Assembly (NCBI GenBank): GCA_025677815.1
Contig: JAIXMP010000027.1
Span: 372,001-436,000 of the forward strand
DNA length: 64,000 bases
Source: Phascolomyces articulosus
Taxonomy: Eukaryota > Mucoromycota > Mucoromycetes > Mucorales > Lichtheimiaceae
Reading direction: 5' to 3'
Below, piece by piece: positions 36,605 to 50,140 of the stretch. Every line of letters starts with the position of its first letter. Positions within the stretch are counted from its first letter, which is position 1. Under the pieces are notes generated by a model that saw only the letters and a program-made list of their open reading frames with translations, was not told where the DNA came from and searched no databases. A program made the position numbers and the translations under genes.

Positions 36605-39600
36605 ATGGAACGTAAACCAAAAAGAATAAAACAGAGTTCAAATAGTCCAATCTCATTGTCATCAATGAACGATCCATCCAGTTCTCATATTGATGCTGCG
36701 TCATTGCCTTCCATTCGTAACAGGTATTTCTTCCATAACTTTTTTTATATTTTATTATCATTCTTTCATCGAGTTGTCCTCTTTCGAATTGCGTGTAATT
36801 GGGTAGTTTATGTTGAGCTATACTCATAATATGATATATTATTGCTTCATAAATAGGAGTTCTGCCTCACCTGAAAGATACAGTCTACGTAAACGTGGTG
36901 GTTTCCAAGAACAAGATAACACTAGCAGAATCGTGTCGTCACCACCACCTTTACCCGCAGCTGGCGCAGCCACCACTTCTATGACTGATGATACTTTTCA
37001 GAATAATGGTTCAAGGTAAAAATAAACATACATTTTTATTATATATCGCGTTTCACTTTGTTTTATAAGTGTGAGAACGTTTATATGTGTTTTTACATGT
37101 GTGAGAGTGAGAGAGAAGCAAGAGGGGTTTGAAGATATATATGTCTCATAACTCGTTTTGAGATTTCTGGGATATTATAAAGACTTAATGATTTCAAACT
37201 TGTAATTATTTATCAGCCAAGCTATCAGATTATTTAGTTTATAATAATTCTTATTTTTTTCCCTTTTTATTAGACGATCCTTGAAACGTAGACAACAACA
37301 TCAACAACAAACGGAAGCATCGTCATCATCATCCCCTGTTACAACAGGACAAAATGTTCAACATGGAGAAAACACGTTGTCACATCATCCAAATAAGAAA
37401 CGCAAATCCAAAAAGACAAATAGCAAAGGAAAAAATAAAGCATCACCTGGTCATAGTAACAAATTGGATGATGTAGAATCTACATCATCAGCAGTAGCTC
37501 ATGCGATAACAACGAGTGATAATAACAATACCATGGAACAAATGGGTAAAGGAAAAGAAAGAGCCATTGTTGCTGTAAATAGTAATACAAGCATTAACAG
37601 CACCACAAGGTATAAAATAAAAGAAGGGAGAGAAAGAAAAGAGAAGGGGAAAATATGAGAAATATGAGGCTGGAAAAGGCAAATGGGAGAAAGGCCGCAC
37701 AAGACAAATTTATAAATTCCTGCAGCAAACTAACATAACTTTTTGTGTAATCATCGCATAATTAAGCCCAACTCCGATCGATCAAGCTCAACTATGTCCG
37801 GAAGAGCCCGAAACTGAGCGTGATATTAACGATATGGCAATTGCTGATACTACTCAACAACACCACCACCACCATCACCTTGATACATATGTTGGTAATG
37901 AAGAAGATGAAGATGATGAGGAAGAGCAACATCAAACATCGCCGTTTTCCCACCTTCCTCAACATTCAAACCCATTCTTGGATTCTATTCGAGCGGCTTC
38001 TACTACAACAACTCAACAGCCTGACTTTGAAGACAATATGATACGTATGCAATTTGATTTATTCACAGGTGGTGGTGGTGCTGTGTCCGGTCGTTTTAGA
38101 TCCATTCTTGCTGGCTTGACAAATAATGAAGCAAGCACTTCTTCTCAAATGGCTGCATTACAAGAACTATCTGAAATATTGTCCATTAGCAACGAAGATA
38201 CATTGATTGGAATGTTTCCCTGTGATAGCATTGTACGTGAATTGACACGCATTCTCAATTATTCTGAAACATCCTCTTCTGGATTAGAATCAAACACTAT
38301 TTCACAACAAGATATTTCAATGATGGATGAAGAGTCCATGATTGCTTTTGCGTTAAACAACAGTGAGGGTGGTGGTAATAGCTCTGGGAATATTGAAACA
38401 ATGACGTTGGCGTGCCAGTGCTTATCCAATTTGCTACACGCTTTACCTTCTTCGGCATCAAATATTGTGGCACATGGCGCAATTGAAATCTTGTGTCAGA
38501 AATTGGAACCAAGTGATTATATTGATTTACCCGAACAAGCTTTATCTGTACGTGTAACCCTCTTCCCAGTAGTAACAATAATAATAATACAATGTGCCGC
38601 GTTGTGTCATGAGAATCTATTCTATTTATATTAATTATTTTTATTGATTTATTTATTTCCTCCAAATTTTTAATAAATAGGTTTTAGAAAAGTTAGCAGT
38701 CCAGTATCCCCGCGCCGTTGTTCAAGGGGGTGGATTAAATGCTGCACTCAAACATTTTCATTTCTTTACAATCCATCTTCAACGCAGTGCTATCAAAACA
38801 GCTGCAAGTTGTTTCCGTAATTTGGATGTCACCAGTAATGCATTTACATCCATTATAGAAATCCTTCCTACCCTAATCGAAACTTTGTCATATCCAGATA
38901 ATACTGTGGTGGAAGATACATGCTTATGTTGGGCTCGTTTAATTGATAGTTGTCGTTCAAGCAAGGAGCATATGGAACGTATTGTTACAACGGATTTATT
39001 ACAAAAAATGGTTCATTTGATTCCTGTACCTGGAAGAAGAAATGCTGCATTACCGGCTGGTAGTAACAACAGCAACAGTAATAATCGTAATAATCGTCCT
39101 GGAGGAGGTGGGGGCAATGGGGGTGCATTTGGTCATCTTTTGAGAATATTCCGTACAATTTCCAAATATTCGCCTCAATTAAGTTATCAGCTCTTGGAAT
39201 TGGATCTTGTTGCTTGCTTTTATCAAATCATGACGGGTTCATCCACGGTCCCAACAACTGTAAAGGATATGCCTATAAATTTTACACTTGACAATAAATG
39301 GCGTGATTCTATGTTGGCGATGATGGGTATTCTTGTTGATCTCTTGCCACCATTGCCTATAGGTAACTATTGTTTCATTATTATATATGATACTATTTCT
39401 TGAAAAAAAATAGTCAACTAATGTGATTAATTTGTAGAATTACTGAATCCTGACCGATTCTTGGATTCTGAGCCAATTTCATCCCGTACACGATCTGCAA
39501 GATATTCTCATAGCGAAGGCATTCCACCCCTTGTTAGACGACGCACTGGATCATCCCCTATATCAACTTTGCCTTACCAGCACTACAACGCCAATCATTA

Positions 39601-42600
39601 TCAACAGCAACAGCAACAACAAGTGGAAGCACATATTCAACTATTGAAAAGCAATCCAACCATTCTCCAACGTATCAGTTTGATATTGATACCATTATTA
39701 ACTGAAGTATATACTACCATGGCCAATTTGCCTCTTCGAGAACTGGTAACTCACGTTCTTGTCAAACTAGTTCATTTTTCTGAAGCAGATACATTGAGGG
39801 TGATTTCCATGCATATTCCTTTATCTGTATTTTTAGCTGATATCCTTGCACAGAAAGACCATGCCACTTTGGTAGTGGATGCTTTATATCAAACAGAATT
39901 GCTGTTCAACAAATTACCTGATATTTACAGTGACGTTTTTGAAATCGAGGGAGTATTACACGAAATCAACATTATTGCCAACATGTCGTTGGAGGATACA
40001 ACTGCAGCTGAAATAAGTGAGGGGAATTTGCAACAACAGTTCCAACAACAACAGTATATGATGACAATGCCACCATTTTCATCACTGCTTATGAATAGCA
40101 GTCGGTTGCCTGGTTACAGAAGTAGCAACCACCATATGATTAACAATAGTGAAGTTGGTATTGGTCAAGGACCAACCCGTCGATATGTCATTTTACTTGC
40201 TCAAAACTTTTTACGTATTTACAATAGCCATGTTTGGCATCAACAATATTACCATCATCATCGTTCCCCGCCACGTGTACTACATAACCAAGAACAAGAA
40301 GTTACTTTACCAGGACAATACCAAACACGATTGGATAAACTACAGTTGATATCACATAAGCTTATGAATTGTACAGACAACAGTCATGTATCGGCACTCA
40401 AGGATTTCCTTTTATTCCTCAACAGTAGTAGCATTGGTATCAGTGGATTTGAATTGTCACATTCGGGTATTATTGACGCATTACTTTTTTACTTGACTGG
40501 CAACAATAGCAGCAATAATCAAGAGTCTTTACCATCCTCGCCTTCATCCTTGGCACTCCGTCGAAACGCTTTTGAAAATTTGATTATGCAACACCACCCA
40601 TCTGTATTAAAGACTTTAATTGACCGTCTTCTCGAATCCTTGAACCGTTCAGAAACGTTTCGTATCACAACACCTATGGATTCTTTTAACGATGTATCAA
40701 TTAATCCTATGGCGATGCTCAATAGACGTATTCGTGTACGATTGACAGGAGAAGGACAACGTATCCCATTCGAACATCGTAATTTGATGGCATCTGTCCC
40801 TATTGCCGCTTGCCTAAAGAATTTGGAGGATTATCTTATGTCAAGAATGGGTTCTCTAAGATCACCCTCTAGTTCACAAGAGGAAGGTGACGATGAAGAC
40901 GAGGATGGAAACGAAAGAAACCATTATCGTATTTATAGCGGGGATAGTGATGAAGATGGTGATGACGACGATGTCAATTCGGATGATGATTCCATTTGTG
41001 ATCCAGAAATGGTAAATCCATTTGATGAAGAACAAGGAATGGATACGGACAATGAAGAAGATATGCTAGAATTGAATCGAGTAAGTACAGGAATATTGAA
41101 ACATTTATATATTTTATGTGATATGTCCAACAACTGCTTAGATAAATGAAATATGAAATACTTATAAAAAAAACTAAATATATATATTAGAATGCAATGG
41201 CTAGTGGTGAACAAATGATTGCTGGTGCCTCATCAACTACGGTTACAGCTACAAGAGAATCATTCTTGACACGAGAAAGAGCTAATCAAAATGCAAAACG
41301 TGGCCATTGGAAAATCCAATTCTATATTAGAAATACACTTATATCGTCCCAATCCACAATTTATGGCATCATTCATGAGCACGAACAACATAACAATCGA
41401 TCAGCCTGGGTACCATACTACCGACTATCATATAAACTTGTTTGGATATCCGAAGATGAAGATGAGAACAACAACCGAACAATACTACATGATTCATCAC
41501 CTACAATAGAACAACAGCAACAAGAGCCATCCGAACTTTCCAATAACCCAACATGCCTTAAAGCCCTCCAACTCTCCTCGACTATTTTTGATTTATTGAC
41601 AGAATCATCCACATCTTTTGTACATAAAAACATTGTCAATATACATAGTTTTGTCAATCGAAAACTTACAGGAAAGGTTCAGCGTCAGCTCGAAGAACCT
41701 TTGATTGTTGCCAGTCATTGTTTACCTCAATGGACCTATTGGTTCATGCGCCAATACCCATTCCTATTCCCATTTGAAACACGATACCAATTCTTACAAA
41801 GTACGTCCTATGGATATAGTCGATTGATGGCCCGTTGGCAAAGTTTACAGATGCGTAACAATACCAATCAACCCAGTCACCAACGTCAAGCAATGAACGC
41901 CATGGATGATTTTGCTGGACATCATCACCATCACCATACCTCTACACAACCTTTATTCCACCGTGTCGCGCGTTACAAAGCCAAGATCCCACGTACTCAT
42001 TTATTACAGTCTACGACCAAAATCTTGGATCAATGCATGGTGGGTTCCCATGCTACATTGGAAGTTCAATTTACTGGCGAAGAAGGAACAGGTTTAGGTC
42101 CTACGTTGGAATTTTATGCTGCCATGTCCAAAGAGTTCTGTAAAAAGTCACTCAATATGTGGCGAAACAATGAAGAAAACAGTGATAGTAACGAAGAAGA
42201 AGATGACGTGTATGTTTCAACCAAACATGGATTATTCCCGATGCCTATGATGACCCATCCAGATACATTGAATCTGTTTCAAACACTGGGCCATTTTGTT
42301 GCCAAAGCCATGGTTGATTTTCGATTGATTGATATGCCATTCAGTCCTGCATTTTTCAAGGTATTGTTCTCAACGAAAGAGGATCCTTTTACATTGATCA
42401 AGGAAGTAGATCCAGTTCTTGGTAAATCGTTGGATGATTTGCGATCGTATGTTTCACAAAAAAAAATCCTGGAGACAGATAAATCATTGGTAAGTTTTTT
42501 TTTCTAAAGAACAATCAATTGTTTGATTTTAAGTGATGCTTGATAGATAATTAAATGACTTTTTTTTATATATATTATACTATAGACTGGACAAAAAAAA

Positions 42601-43437
42601 TCAGCTGCCATTAAATCCATTGAAATTAATGGAACTCGATTGGAAGACCTGTGCCTTGATTTTACTTTACCTGGTCATCCTGATATTCAGCTTAAGGTAT
42701 ATAAATTGTTCATTATTTATACTCAAAGAAGGATTTTTCAATTAACAAATATGTCCAATCCTTGAACGGATGAAAAAAAAAATATAAATAGAAAAATGGC
42801 GAGAATATACCTGTAACAATTCGAAACTTGGAAGAATATCTGGATTTACTTGTAGATAAGATGGTTGGATCGGGTATTAAAGAACAAATGAACATGTTCC
42901 GCCAAGGCTTCAATCGTGTATTCAATGTGGATAATCTCAAAGTTTTAACACCTAATGAACTTGTTGCATTATTTGGTAACTCTGTGGAAGATTGGTCTTA
43001 TCAAAGTACGTTTTTATATATTCTTTTCTTTGTTACCTTGCAAAATGTTTGATAAACTAATGTATTTTTCCCTCCCATTCTTTATAATAGCCATATCAAA
43101 CGCAATTCATGCGGATCATGGATTTACATTGGAAAGTCAAACTGTACAAAACTTATTAACAACATTAGCCGAAATGAAAGAAGAAGAGAGGCGTGATTTC
43201 CTGCAATTTACAACAGGCAGTCCAAGGTTACCTATTGGTGGCTGGCAAGCCTTGCGGCCTGTATTTACGGTTGTAAGAAAACAATGTGAACCACCATTGG
43301 GAGCAGATGATTATTTACCTTCAGTCATGACCTGTGCAAATTATCTCAAGCTTCCTGATTATTCTAGCAAACATGTATTACAGCAACGTTTATTGAAATC
43401 CATGCGAGAAGGAAAAAATTGTTTCTTACTTTCATAA
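36605..43437 (+). CDS. UFD4: HECT-type E3 ubiquitin ligase, UFD4/TRIP12 family
   Basis: Ten exons (36605-36723, 36857-37015, 37274-37609, 37767-38547, 38681-39362, 39438-41080, 41191-42489, 42586-42696, 42792-43005, 43091-43437) total 5691 nt, or 1896 residues, all in phase. Residues 1-240 are disordered with basic KRKSKKT motifs and acidic/His runs. The armadillo-like segment follows (MQFDLFTGGGGAVSGRFRSILAGL, LPEQALSVLEKLAVQYPRAVVQGGGL), as in TRIP12/UFD4. An acidic stretch ends near residue 1240. The HECT domain starts around residue 1560 (LEVQFTGEEGTGLGPTLEFYAAMSKEF, LFQTLGHFVAKAMVDFRLIDMPFSPAFFKVLF) and ends with SVMTCANYLKLPDYSS, catalytic Cys1863, and GKNCFLLS. It should transfer ubiquitin to N-terminal ubiquitin-fusion substrates in nucleus and cytosol. 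The start is the only in-frame ATG of exon 1. Confidence 0.95.
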
Positions 43438-43959
43438 TAATAATAATCTACATTGTCACGATAAATTCACTCTCTCACTATATCTATGTAATCCATATAC
43501 ATACTACTAGCTTACCTTAGTCTAGCCTGCTACTATACTATTGCTACTATTACTACTGCTCCTTTTACAAAAAAAAACACCACTTTTACAATCCCTTCTT
43601 TTTACAAATAAATTCAAAAGATGAAAAACAAAAGAAAACAAAAGAATAAAATATCCATTTCAACATTCATCATGGTTACGGCACTCTTGTATATTTTGAT
43701 TCTAAACTTTATATGTTAATTTATTTTGGGTTTGTTGGGTTGAGTCACTTGTCATTTTTTGTCAGATCATGGGACAAAAAGAAGGTTCTCGGAGTGATTT
43801 TGTTGAGAACTCAAGCCGTGAAAAGATGCCCCTTTATAATTGATACACATGAAAAACGAAAATGAAGATTTCGGATCAGATCATTTATTCTCATTTTTTC
43901 TTTTTGCACGTGTAAGTATATTAGAATTCATGCCCTGGTTTTTTTTTATAAGAAAACAG
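43438..43959. other. Intergenic: 3' region of the HECT ligase gene
   Basis: AT-rich untranslated-type sequence with A-rich and T-rich stretches. I see no coding signal until the broken gene starts. Confidence 0.5.
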
Positions 43960-46004
43960 AAATTATCGCAAGTGAAGGACCACGCCAAGTATCCACATCG
44001 TTCCCCGCAACAATAAAATCTCAGCAATCAACCAGCTCATTAACAATCCATAAAGGAGAAGTGTATTTCGATGAAACTTCTCCTACAAAATGGGACAAGA
44101 ACCCAGTTTTAGATTTATACAAAGATTTATTTAACAAAAAAGGTATCCAAACAATCAATGACTTGGCCAAAATAACAAATTCAAGGAAGCTCTCCAAAGC
44201 GGAAGATGCGAAGCGTCTATACAATACTCTTGTGGCAAATTCATAGGGAACTCAATGCTTCAAATGGTAATTCGAAGGCTCATAATAAAATATGTGAAAA
44301 AAACCAATAATACTTTTCATTTCCGTTTTTAACAGCCTTCCACCAATGCTCTAGAGAAGTTTAGTAACCGATCCTCTTCTTAGGAGCATAGTAGAAGTGT
44401 CAACATTACAAATACGCATTTTCTCAAAATCAATATTGTTCCAAAAAAGGAAATTGCATTGTAAAATCGAAATATGACACACTACATGCTGAAAATCCTG
44501 TACTAATAATGCCAAACTGACCGTTATAACAAAAATGGTAACTTACTTTCAAAATACTCCACTGACAACTGTAACGTTGAATTTTGAACTCAATGGATAT
44601 AAAAATTGGCAGCGAAAAATGTGTCGATTCAGGGTATATCAATCTTCTGCTGCAACAACCTCAACAACAAAATCATTATCATTATCATTATCATCATCAC
44701 AACCTGAATAATTCACCTTCTAACTAATATATATTATATTATATCTATATAGTCAAAAAGAAGTACATAAAGCAGCCTTAATAAAGGAAAAAAGACCGAA
44801 AAAGTGCGTGCTGGGGATAATAATGATGACAGTAAACTAGGTAGTATGCATTACTCATAACATTTTTGTTCCTCGGTCTAACATGGCATTCTTTTGTGCA
44901 AAGAAATATGCTAATAAATTAAACAAATAATACAATCCTAAAACTATGATATGCAACCTTATTTTTAAATAGGAAAAACGTTCTCAGCGATTACAAGAAG
45001 ATGGTGACGTATCTGTTTTTTTTTCTTTGAAACTCTTTTCTAGTTTGACCTTATTGTTGCCTATTATTATATCGTACTTAAAGATGCTATATATACCCGC
45101 ATAGTCGTATCTAACAGCATCTGAACCAAACAACCTTGACATTGACACGCCCACAGCAACAACAGAAACATCTTTAGAACATCATGACAGCACTTCATCC
45201 AAACTGACACCTGGTAGTATCCCTGTACATTATTTACAGAAAGACAAAGATAAGGAAGAGTATGAAAAATGGTCCATTAAATACGAAAACATGGATCACA
45301 ATGGACAATTTTTATATCTTTATAACAATCAGCAAGTTACCAATAATAATGCACGGGTAGATTTGTAATTTATATCAAACCAATTTATTAATTAGTAACT
45401 TGATTGTTAATAAGTTTGTTTTCTGAATCTATAATAGTGAAGGAGCCAGCAACCATCTTAACTTGAATCAATTAAAGCTTATATCCTCAAAAAGAAGGCA
45501 AAAATCATTCGACAAAATACCAAGGTTTTAAAGTACTCCCACACAGCAACTAAGGAAGAAGGATGTTATCTTTCTAAAATATTAAAATGTAAAAGCATTA
45601 ATGAAATGATTTCTATTCAATGCTCTATGTTTGAACTTGAATCTGTTTCAGATACGATGGTGTTGAATACATCCGTCGTAGTGCTGTACACCAAGCGTAA
45701 ATACTGTACAATTTACAAGCTATATTCCTAATATATATATATTTTATATCCTAAAACTTCTTGATCACTATGGAACCATTCCAGATCTAAAACATCCAGT
45801 ACAACCCTTGGATTATATCTTGAATAATCTCCCTCGCAATGAAGTAGTCCTTGGCAATAAACGATGGATAAAGGCCTGGCCAGCCCTTATTCGCGTACTA
45901 CGAGAAATTGATTTTCTAAGTCATGCTGATGCAGACTTCAACCTGGATGACGAACCTGACCCTGAAGTAACAATGAAACAACAACAAAACAACACCCAAA
46001 GTTA
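43960..46004 (+). pseudogene. Broken multi-exon gene of unknown family
   Basis: Exon-like segments run in order on the plus strand. The first (43960-44248, after an ACAG acceptor) reads YFDETSPTKWDKNPVLDLYK, then NDLAKITNSRKLSKAEDAKR and LYNTLVANS to a stop. One base out of frame the same exon continues as RELNASN up to a GTAATT donor, a frameshift. Later pieces are EKRSQRLQEDGD (about 44973-45007), SEPNNLDIDTPTATTETSLE to GQFLYLYNNQQV (45106-45368), KAYILKKKAKIIRQNTKVLK to NEMISIQCSMFELES (45470-45650), YDGVEYIRRSAVHQA (about 45655-45700) and, from 45785, LKHPVQPLDYILNNLPRNEV then WIKAWPALIRVLREIDFLSH to stop at 46004. The mixture suggests a real ancestral protein, decayed here. Function unknown. 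It could be a member of a repeated genomic family. Confidence 0.4.
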
Positions 46005-48130
46005 ACCTTTCTGGAATCTAATTTCACCTCAAATCGTAACCCACTCTCTCCCTCTTATTCGTATTTTTCCCTTTCACGTTATCCTTATATATTTTCATAG
46101 CTATCACATTAAATCTTGTGTATCCTACATAATAGTACCCAAATCATAGCTTCATATTCTCTCACCACCATACAAGTTACCTTTTTTCCCCAAATTGGTT
46201 TTTTTCGGTTATTCTTTCTATATTTCCTATTTACAACATATAAAGAACAGCAAGGAAGTGACCATATGCTCAAGGCGCCGGTCTGTCACCTTCCACAATA
46301 AAATCATAATAATTTATCACCTATAAATTTTATATACTGAATTACGATTTTGCTGCGTATTATTTTTAGCATTATCCTCTAGCAAAATGAGCATAGATTT
46401 ACAAGCAAGCTTAGATGTTGTTGGTGGCGTTATTTCGTGTATGCATCTTTCTTATATACAGTTTTTATGTTCATGGATGAATACGGAATAATAATTTGGA
46501 TAAATTATTCATAAATGCCATTGTAAAATCAATTAAGTATTTTTGTTTGAATAATTTCCTGTTTTATAAAGGTCTGAATCAGAGCCATCAGCTTAGTAAT
46601 ATTACTTTAGTGCATGCAAGGATGTGTACCTGAAATGATCAACCAAAATCTAAAAGGTGGATCTTGCCGTTGGAACGAGTGACGATAAGATGGATATCTT
46701 ATATGCAAGCCAAAAACTATCATTGAAACCATAAAATAAATACTGTGGACTCACACTCTACGTTTTCGCAACTTTTTTTTATGAACTTAATCATTCCACA
46801 CCTCGGAAACTGTAACGACATTTTGTTGGTATTGCCTCTAAACTGAGGGAAATCTACTACTAACATCATCAATTTTCCACAACAAAAGATTTGTGATTAT
46901 GAAGGTTGTACCTTATCCGGTATCATTACTGCTTTTAATTAGGTCAAATATATCATTTCCACAGATCGTTACTCTCGTTTGGTGCAAGTCCACATTTTTT
47001 GCAACAGAATTTTGGAAATCCCCACTGTTGCAAAACTGTGTTTTTACATTAAATATATAGAAAAGCAACATCCAAACTCTATGCTTATTGAGCACTTCTA
47101 AACTTATACAGTATTATTGACTGCACAAGAAAATATGAAACAATTTTATCACTATGAAGCAGCAAGTTTGGATCAATGATACTTTCTTGACTCCTAAAGT
47201 TAGTCTATCTTTTTTTATTGTTTATGACTATATGAGTGTTATTTTATATATGAATATGTGTAATTGTCAATCATAGACCATTCTTGGACGCATTCAAGGC
47301 ATGTTCATCTGACCTTCGAATTGAAGATGAGACGGGCGGTCACTGATTCATAATCATGATAATAATGATATCATTGAATATGACGAGGACCAAGCAGCTC
47401 TCTTGTTAAAGGGTATTTTTGATAATGGAAAAGCTTGATTTGAAAAGATATGATGAACTTGCTCAACAGATCAAGAAATAAGGGGACGAGGTTTTGACTG
47501 AAATAATGTGCCACCCAAGCAATATAGTTATTTTACTCGTGAAAGTAGTTCAATGGTTACCGTTCAATTTGGATTATCAGACGTTATGACAAAGATATCG
47601 AAGTCTAATCGATAAAAGAGCACCTAACTCTAGTACCACATGATGAGATAGTACTATAGTAATAGTTTAAATACAAGACTCAACAAAAAAAAACCTTACT
47701 TATAAAAACCAAAAGAGGAAGGAAATTTGCATAGTTTTCTTCTATAACATTTAGGCTATATATATATTAAGAATAATATATCTATTTTCCTTTAGCGCTA
47801 AAGATACATAACTGATATTTGTCACCCGAGGAACATATTCACAGGCAGGTTTATATATGGTTATTTTTAAAAGGCCTTCTGCGTTCCGAGGAACCCATAA
47901 AGTTATTTTTTTCACGTTTTTCTCTTTTTCGGGAATTTCCTCTCTTCGTCTCCGTCCGACCGGTGAGTCCAGTTTTTGGAATTGGCCGGGGCGTTGTTGG
48001 TCCCATTACTACTAATTATGTGGGGTACAGAGAGGATTGTTGCGAAAGTAGGCCTGCTTTTGGGTTAAAGGTGTGTGCTTCTCTTTTTTTGCACATCACT
48101 TTTTCACCCCCGGTCTCATGTTGATTTGTT
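46005..48130. other. Intergenic region upstream of fructose-1,6-bisphosphatase
   Basis: 2.1 kb. The first 400 bases follow the broken gene. 46390-47600 has scattered open stretches (VDLAVGTSDDKMDILYASQK near 46650, EYDEDQAALLLKGIFDNGKA near 47375) with stops between, possibly another remnant. From about 47820 the sequence becomes much more GC-rich (CCGAGGAAC twice, CCGTCCGACCGG, GGCCGGGGCG) and forms the FBPase promoter. Confidence 0.45.
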
Positions 48131-48143
48131 CCGTGAGGCTCCG
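48131..48143 (+). promoter_or_regulatory. CCG-N7-CCG element in the FBPase promoter, candidate AcuK/ERT1 site
   Basis: CCGTGAGGCTCCG gives two direct CCG triplets separated by exactly seven bases, 140 bases before the FBPase ATG. AcuK/AcuM-type Zn2Cys6 proteins of Aspergillus are reported to recognise CCG triplets with this spacing in gluconeogenic promoters. An AcuK-like gene lies at 31817-33952 in this window. Binding is inferred from motif and context only. Confidence 0.5.
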
Positions 48144-48282
48144 ATAAAAATCCCGACCCCGCATTTTGACGTACGCGCATTTTTGGGTGATTCTTTCTAT
48201 TTAAACCTCTTTTTGTGAATTTTCTTCTTTTTTTTTTCTTTTTTTTTTTTATTTATTACAATACAAAACAACAAATAACACT

Positions 48283-50140
48283 ATGGGAGAAACCAAGTTT
48301 GAAGAAATCAGCGTTGGTCGTGGTGAAGATTTAGTTACCTTGACACGTTGGGTTATTTCCCAACAACAGGTAATTATAGTACCCCTTATAAAAAGAATAA
48401 GAACACGTTGTATCTTTTTATTTGTCTTATTATCGATAAAACGACAACTATAAAAAAACAACAGCGGCAGCAAAACAGCAGTAATAAACGTGTATAAAAG
48501 ACGAGTAGACGATCTTATATATATATTATACTATTATTTCATTATAGGATGCTCCTGAAGCTACTGGTGACTTGACTTTATTGTTGGCAGCTATTCAATT
48601 CGGTTGTAAGTTTGTTGCTTCCAAGGTCAAGCAAGCTGGTCTTATCAATTTGTAAGTATTGTTTTAAAAAGCTGGAAAGAAGGAATGATCGATAGAACAA
48701 TAGTTGGATTGGATATTAATCAGTGGGAATATATGTACATGCATAAAGGTTGGGTTTGACTGGTGCTGCTAACGTTCAAGGTGAAGAAGTCAAGAAGCTT
48801 GATGTATTGGCTAATGACATTTTCCGTAACGCTTTAATTGCCTCTGGTAAGGCATGCATTCTTATCTCTGAAGAAGATGAAAATGCTATGGTGATTCAAG
48901 ATAAGAACCTTCGTGGCAAGTATATTGTCACTTTTGATCCTTTGGATGGCTCTTCTAACATTGATTGTGGTGTCTCTATTGGTACCATTTTCGGTATCTT
49001 CAAGGTGGTAAGTATTTAGGATGATCATTAGTACGAGATGGAATTGAGTACAGTCAAACACAAATGCGACTATGGTTTATGCAAAGCGATTATGTTATGG
49101 ACAAAAAGCAAGTACTTAAAAACCCCTTTTTTTTGTTCTGTTTAGGATGATTCTGAAAACCCAAATGAAAAGGATGTTTTGCGAAGTGGTCGTAACTTGA
49201 TTTCCGCAGGTTACTGTATGTACGGTATGTATCGCAACTCTTCTTATCTCTTATTAATAAAACTTATGAGTACATATATGGAACTAACATAATCATGATG
49301 ATTATACCTGTATAATTTTAGGTTCTTACTGTGAAATGATTTTGGTAAGCGGCTCGTGAAAAATTGGTTTAAATTGGTTTTCACATGGTCAAAGCACACA
49401 TTGACATACAGCGGCGTATTTACCCGATATATTTTTTTTCTTTATTATTATAGTCTGTTGGTAACGGTGTCAATGGTTTCACTTTGGATCCTGCTATCGG
49501 TGAATTCATCATGACCCATCCTAATGTAAGTATAGTTATTTAAGAAGAGGAAGCGGGAGAAAGGATGATTCTGGATTAGGATGGGAACGATGGTATTATT
49601 TTTTCTGGTTACCATGGGAAGCAAATAAATAAAATAAGAAACTAATCCCAATAATAACAACAAACAGATTAAAATGCCATCCCGAGGCAAGATTTACTCT
49701 GTCAACGAAGGTAACTACAAGCATTTCGATGAACCTTGCAAGAAGTACGTTGATCAAGTCAAGCAAAAGTACAGTGCTCGTTATGTTGGTTCTATGGTCT
49801 CCGATATTCACCGAACTTTGTTGTATGGTAAGTATACTTGTCACACACACAAAAACAAAAATGAATTTATCTGAAAGGTAACTTAATATATAATGCTGCG
49901 TTTTTTTTATTAGGTGGTATCTTTGGTTATCCCGCTGATGCCAAGTCAAAGCGTGGAAAGCTTCGTATCTTATATGAAGTTTTCCCCATGTCTTTCTTGA
50001 TTGAACAAGCTGGTGGTAAGGCCAGTACTGGTACACAAAACGCTTTGGATTTGATTCCTGAACATATTCATGACCGATCTGGAATTTGGTTGGGATCAAA
50101 GGAAGATGTTGAAGAATTGGAATCTTTCTACAAGCAATAA
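48283..50140 (+). CDS. FBP1: Fructose-1,6-bisphosphatase
   Basis: Eight exons (48283-48369, 48548-48651, 48749-49007, 49146-49224, 49322-49344, 49454-49525, 49668-49827, 49914-50140) total 1011 nt, or 336 residues, the normal class I length. It hydrolyses fructose-1,6-bisphosphate to fructose-6-phosphate, the committed step of gluconeogenesis, in the cytosol. Seen: N-terminal [13 protein letters not shown] and [16 protein letters not shown] (AMP-site region), [26 protein letters not shown], metal-binding [11 protein letters not shown] (residues 126-136), [38 protein letters not shown] with substrate residues, [24 protein letters not shown]. Exon 5 is only 23 nt. Codons are biased towards AAG, ATC and GTC. 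The promoter carries a CCG-N7-CCG element. A T-rich tract precedes the ATG. Confidence 0.97.

Noticed and set aside
49596..50099. 167-codon open frame antisense to FBPase exons 7 and 8
   Set aside because: A shadow of the real exons and the intervening intron, with no protein-like domain.
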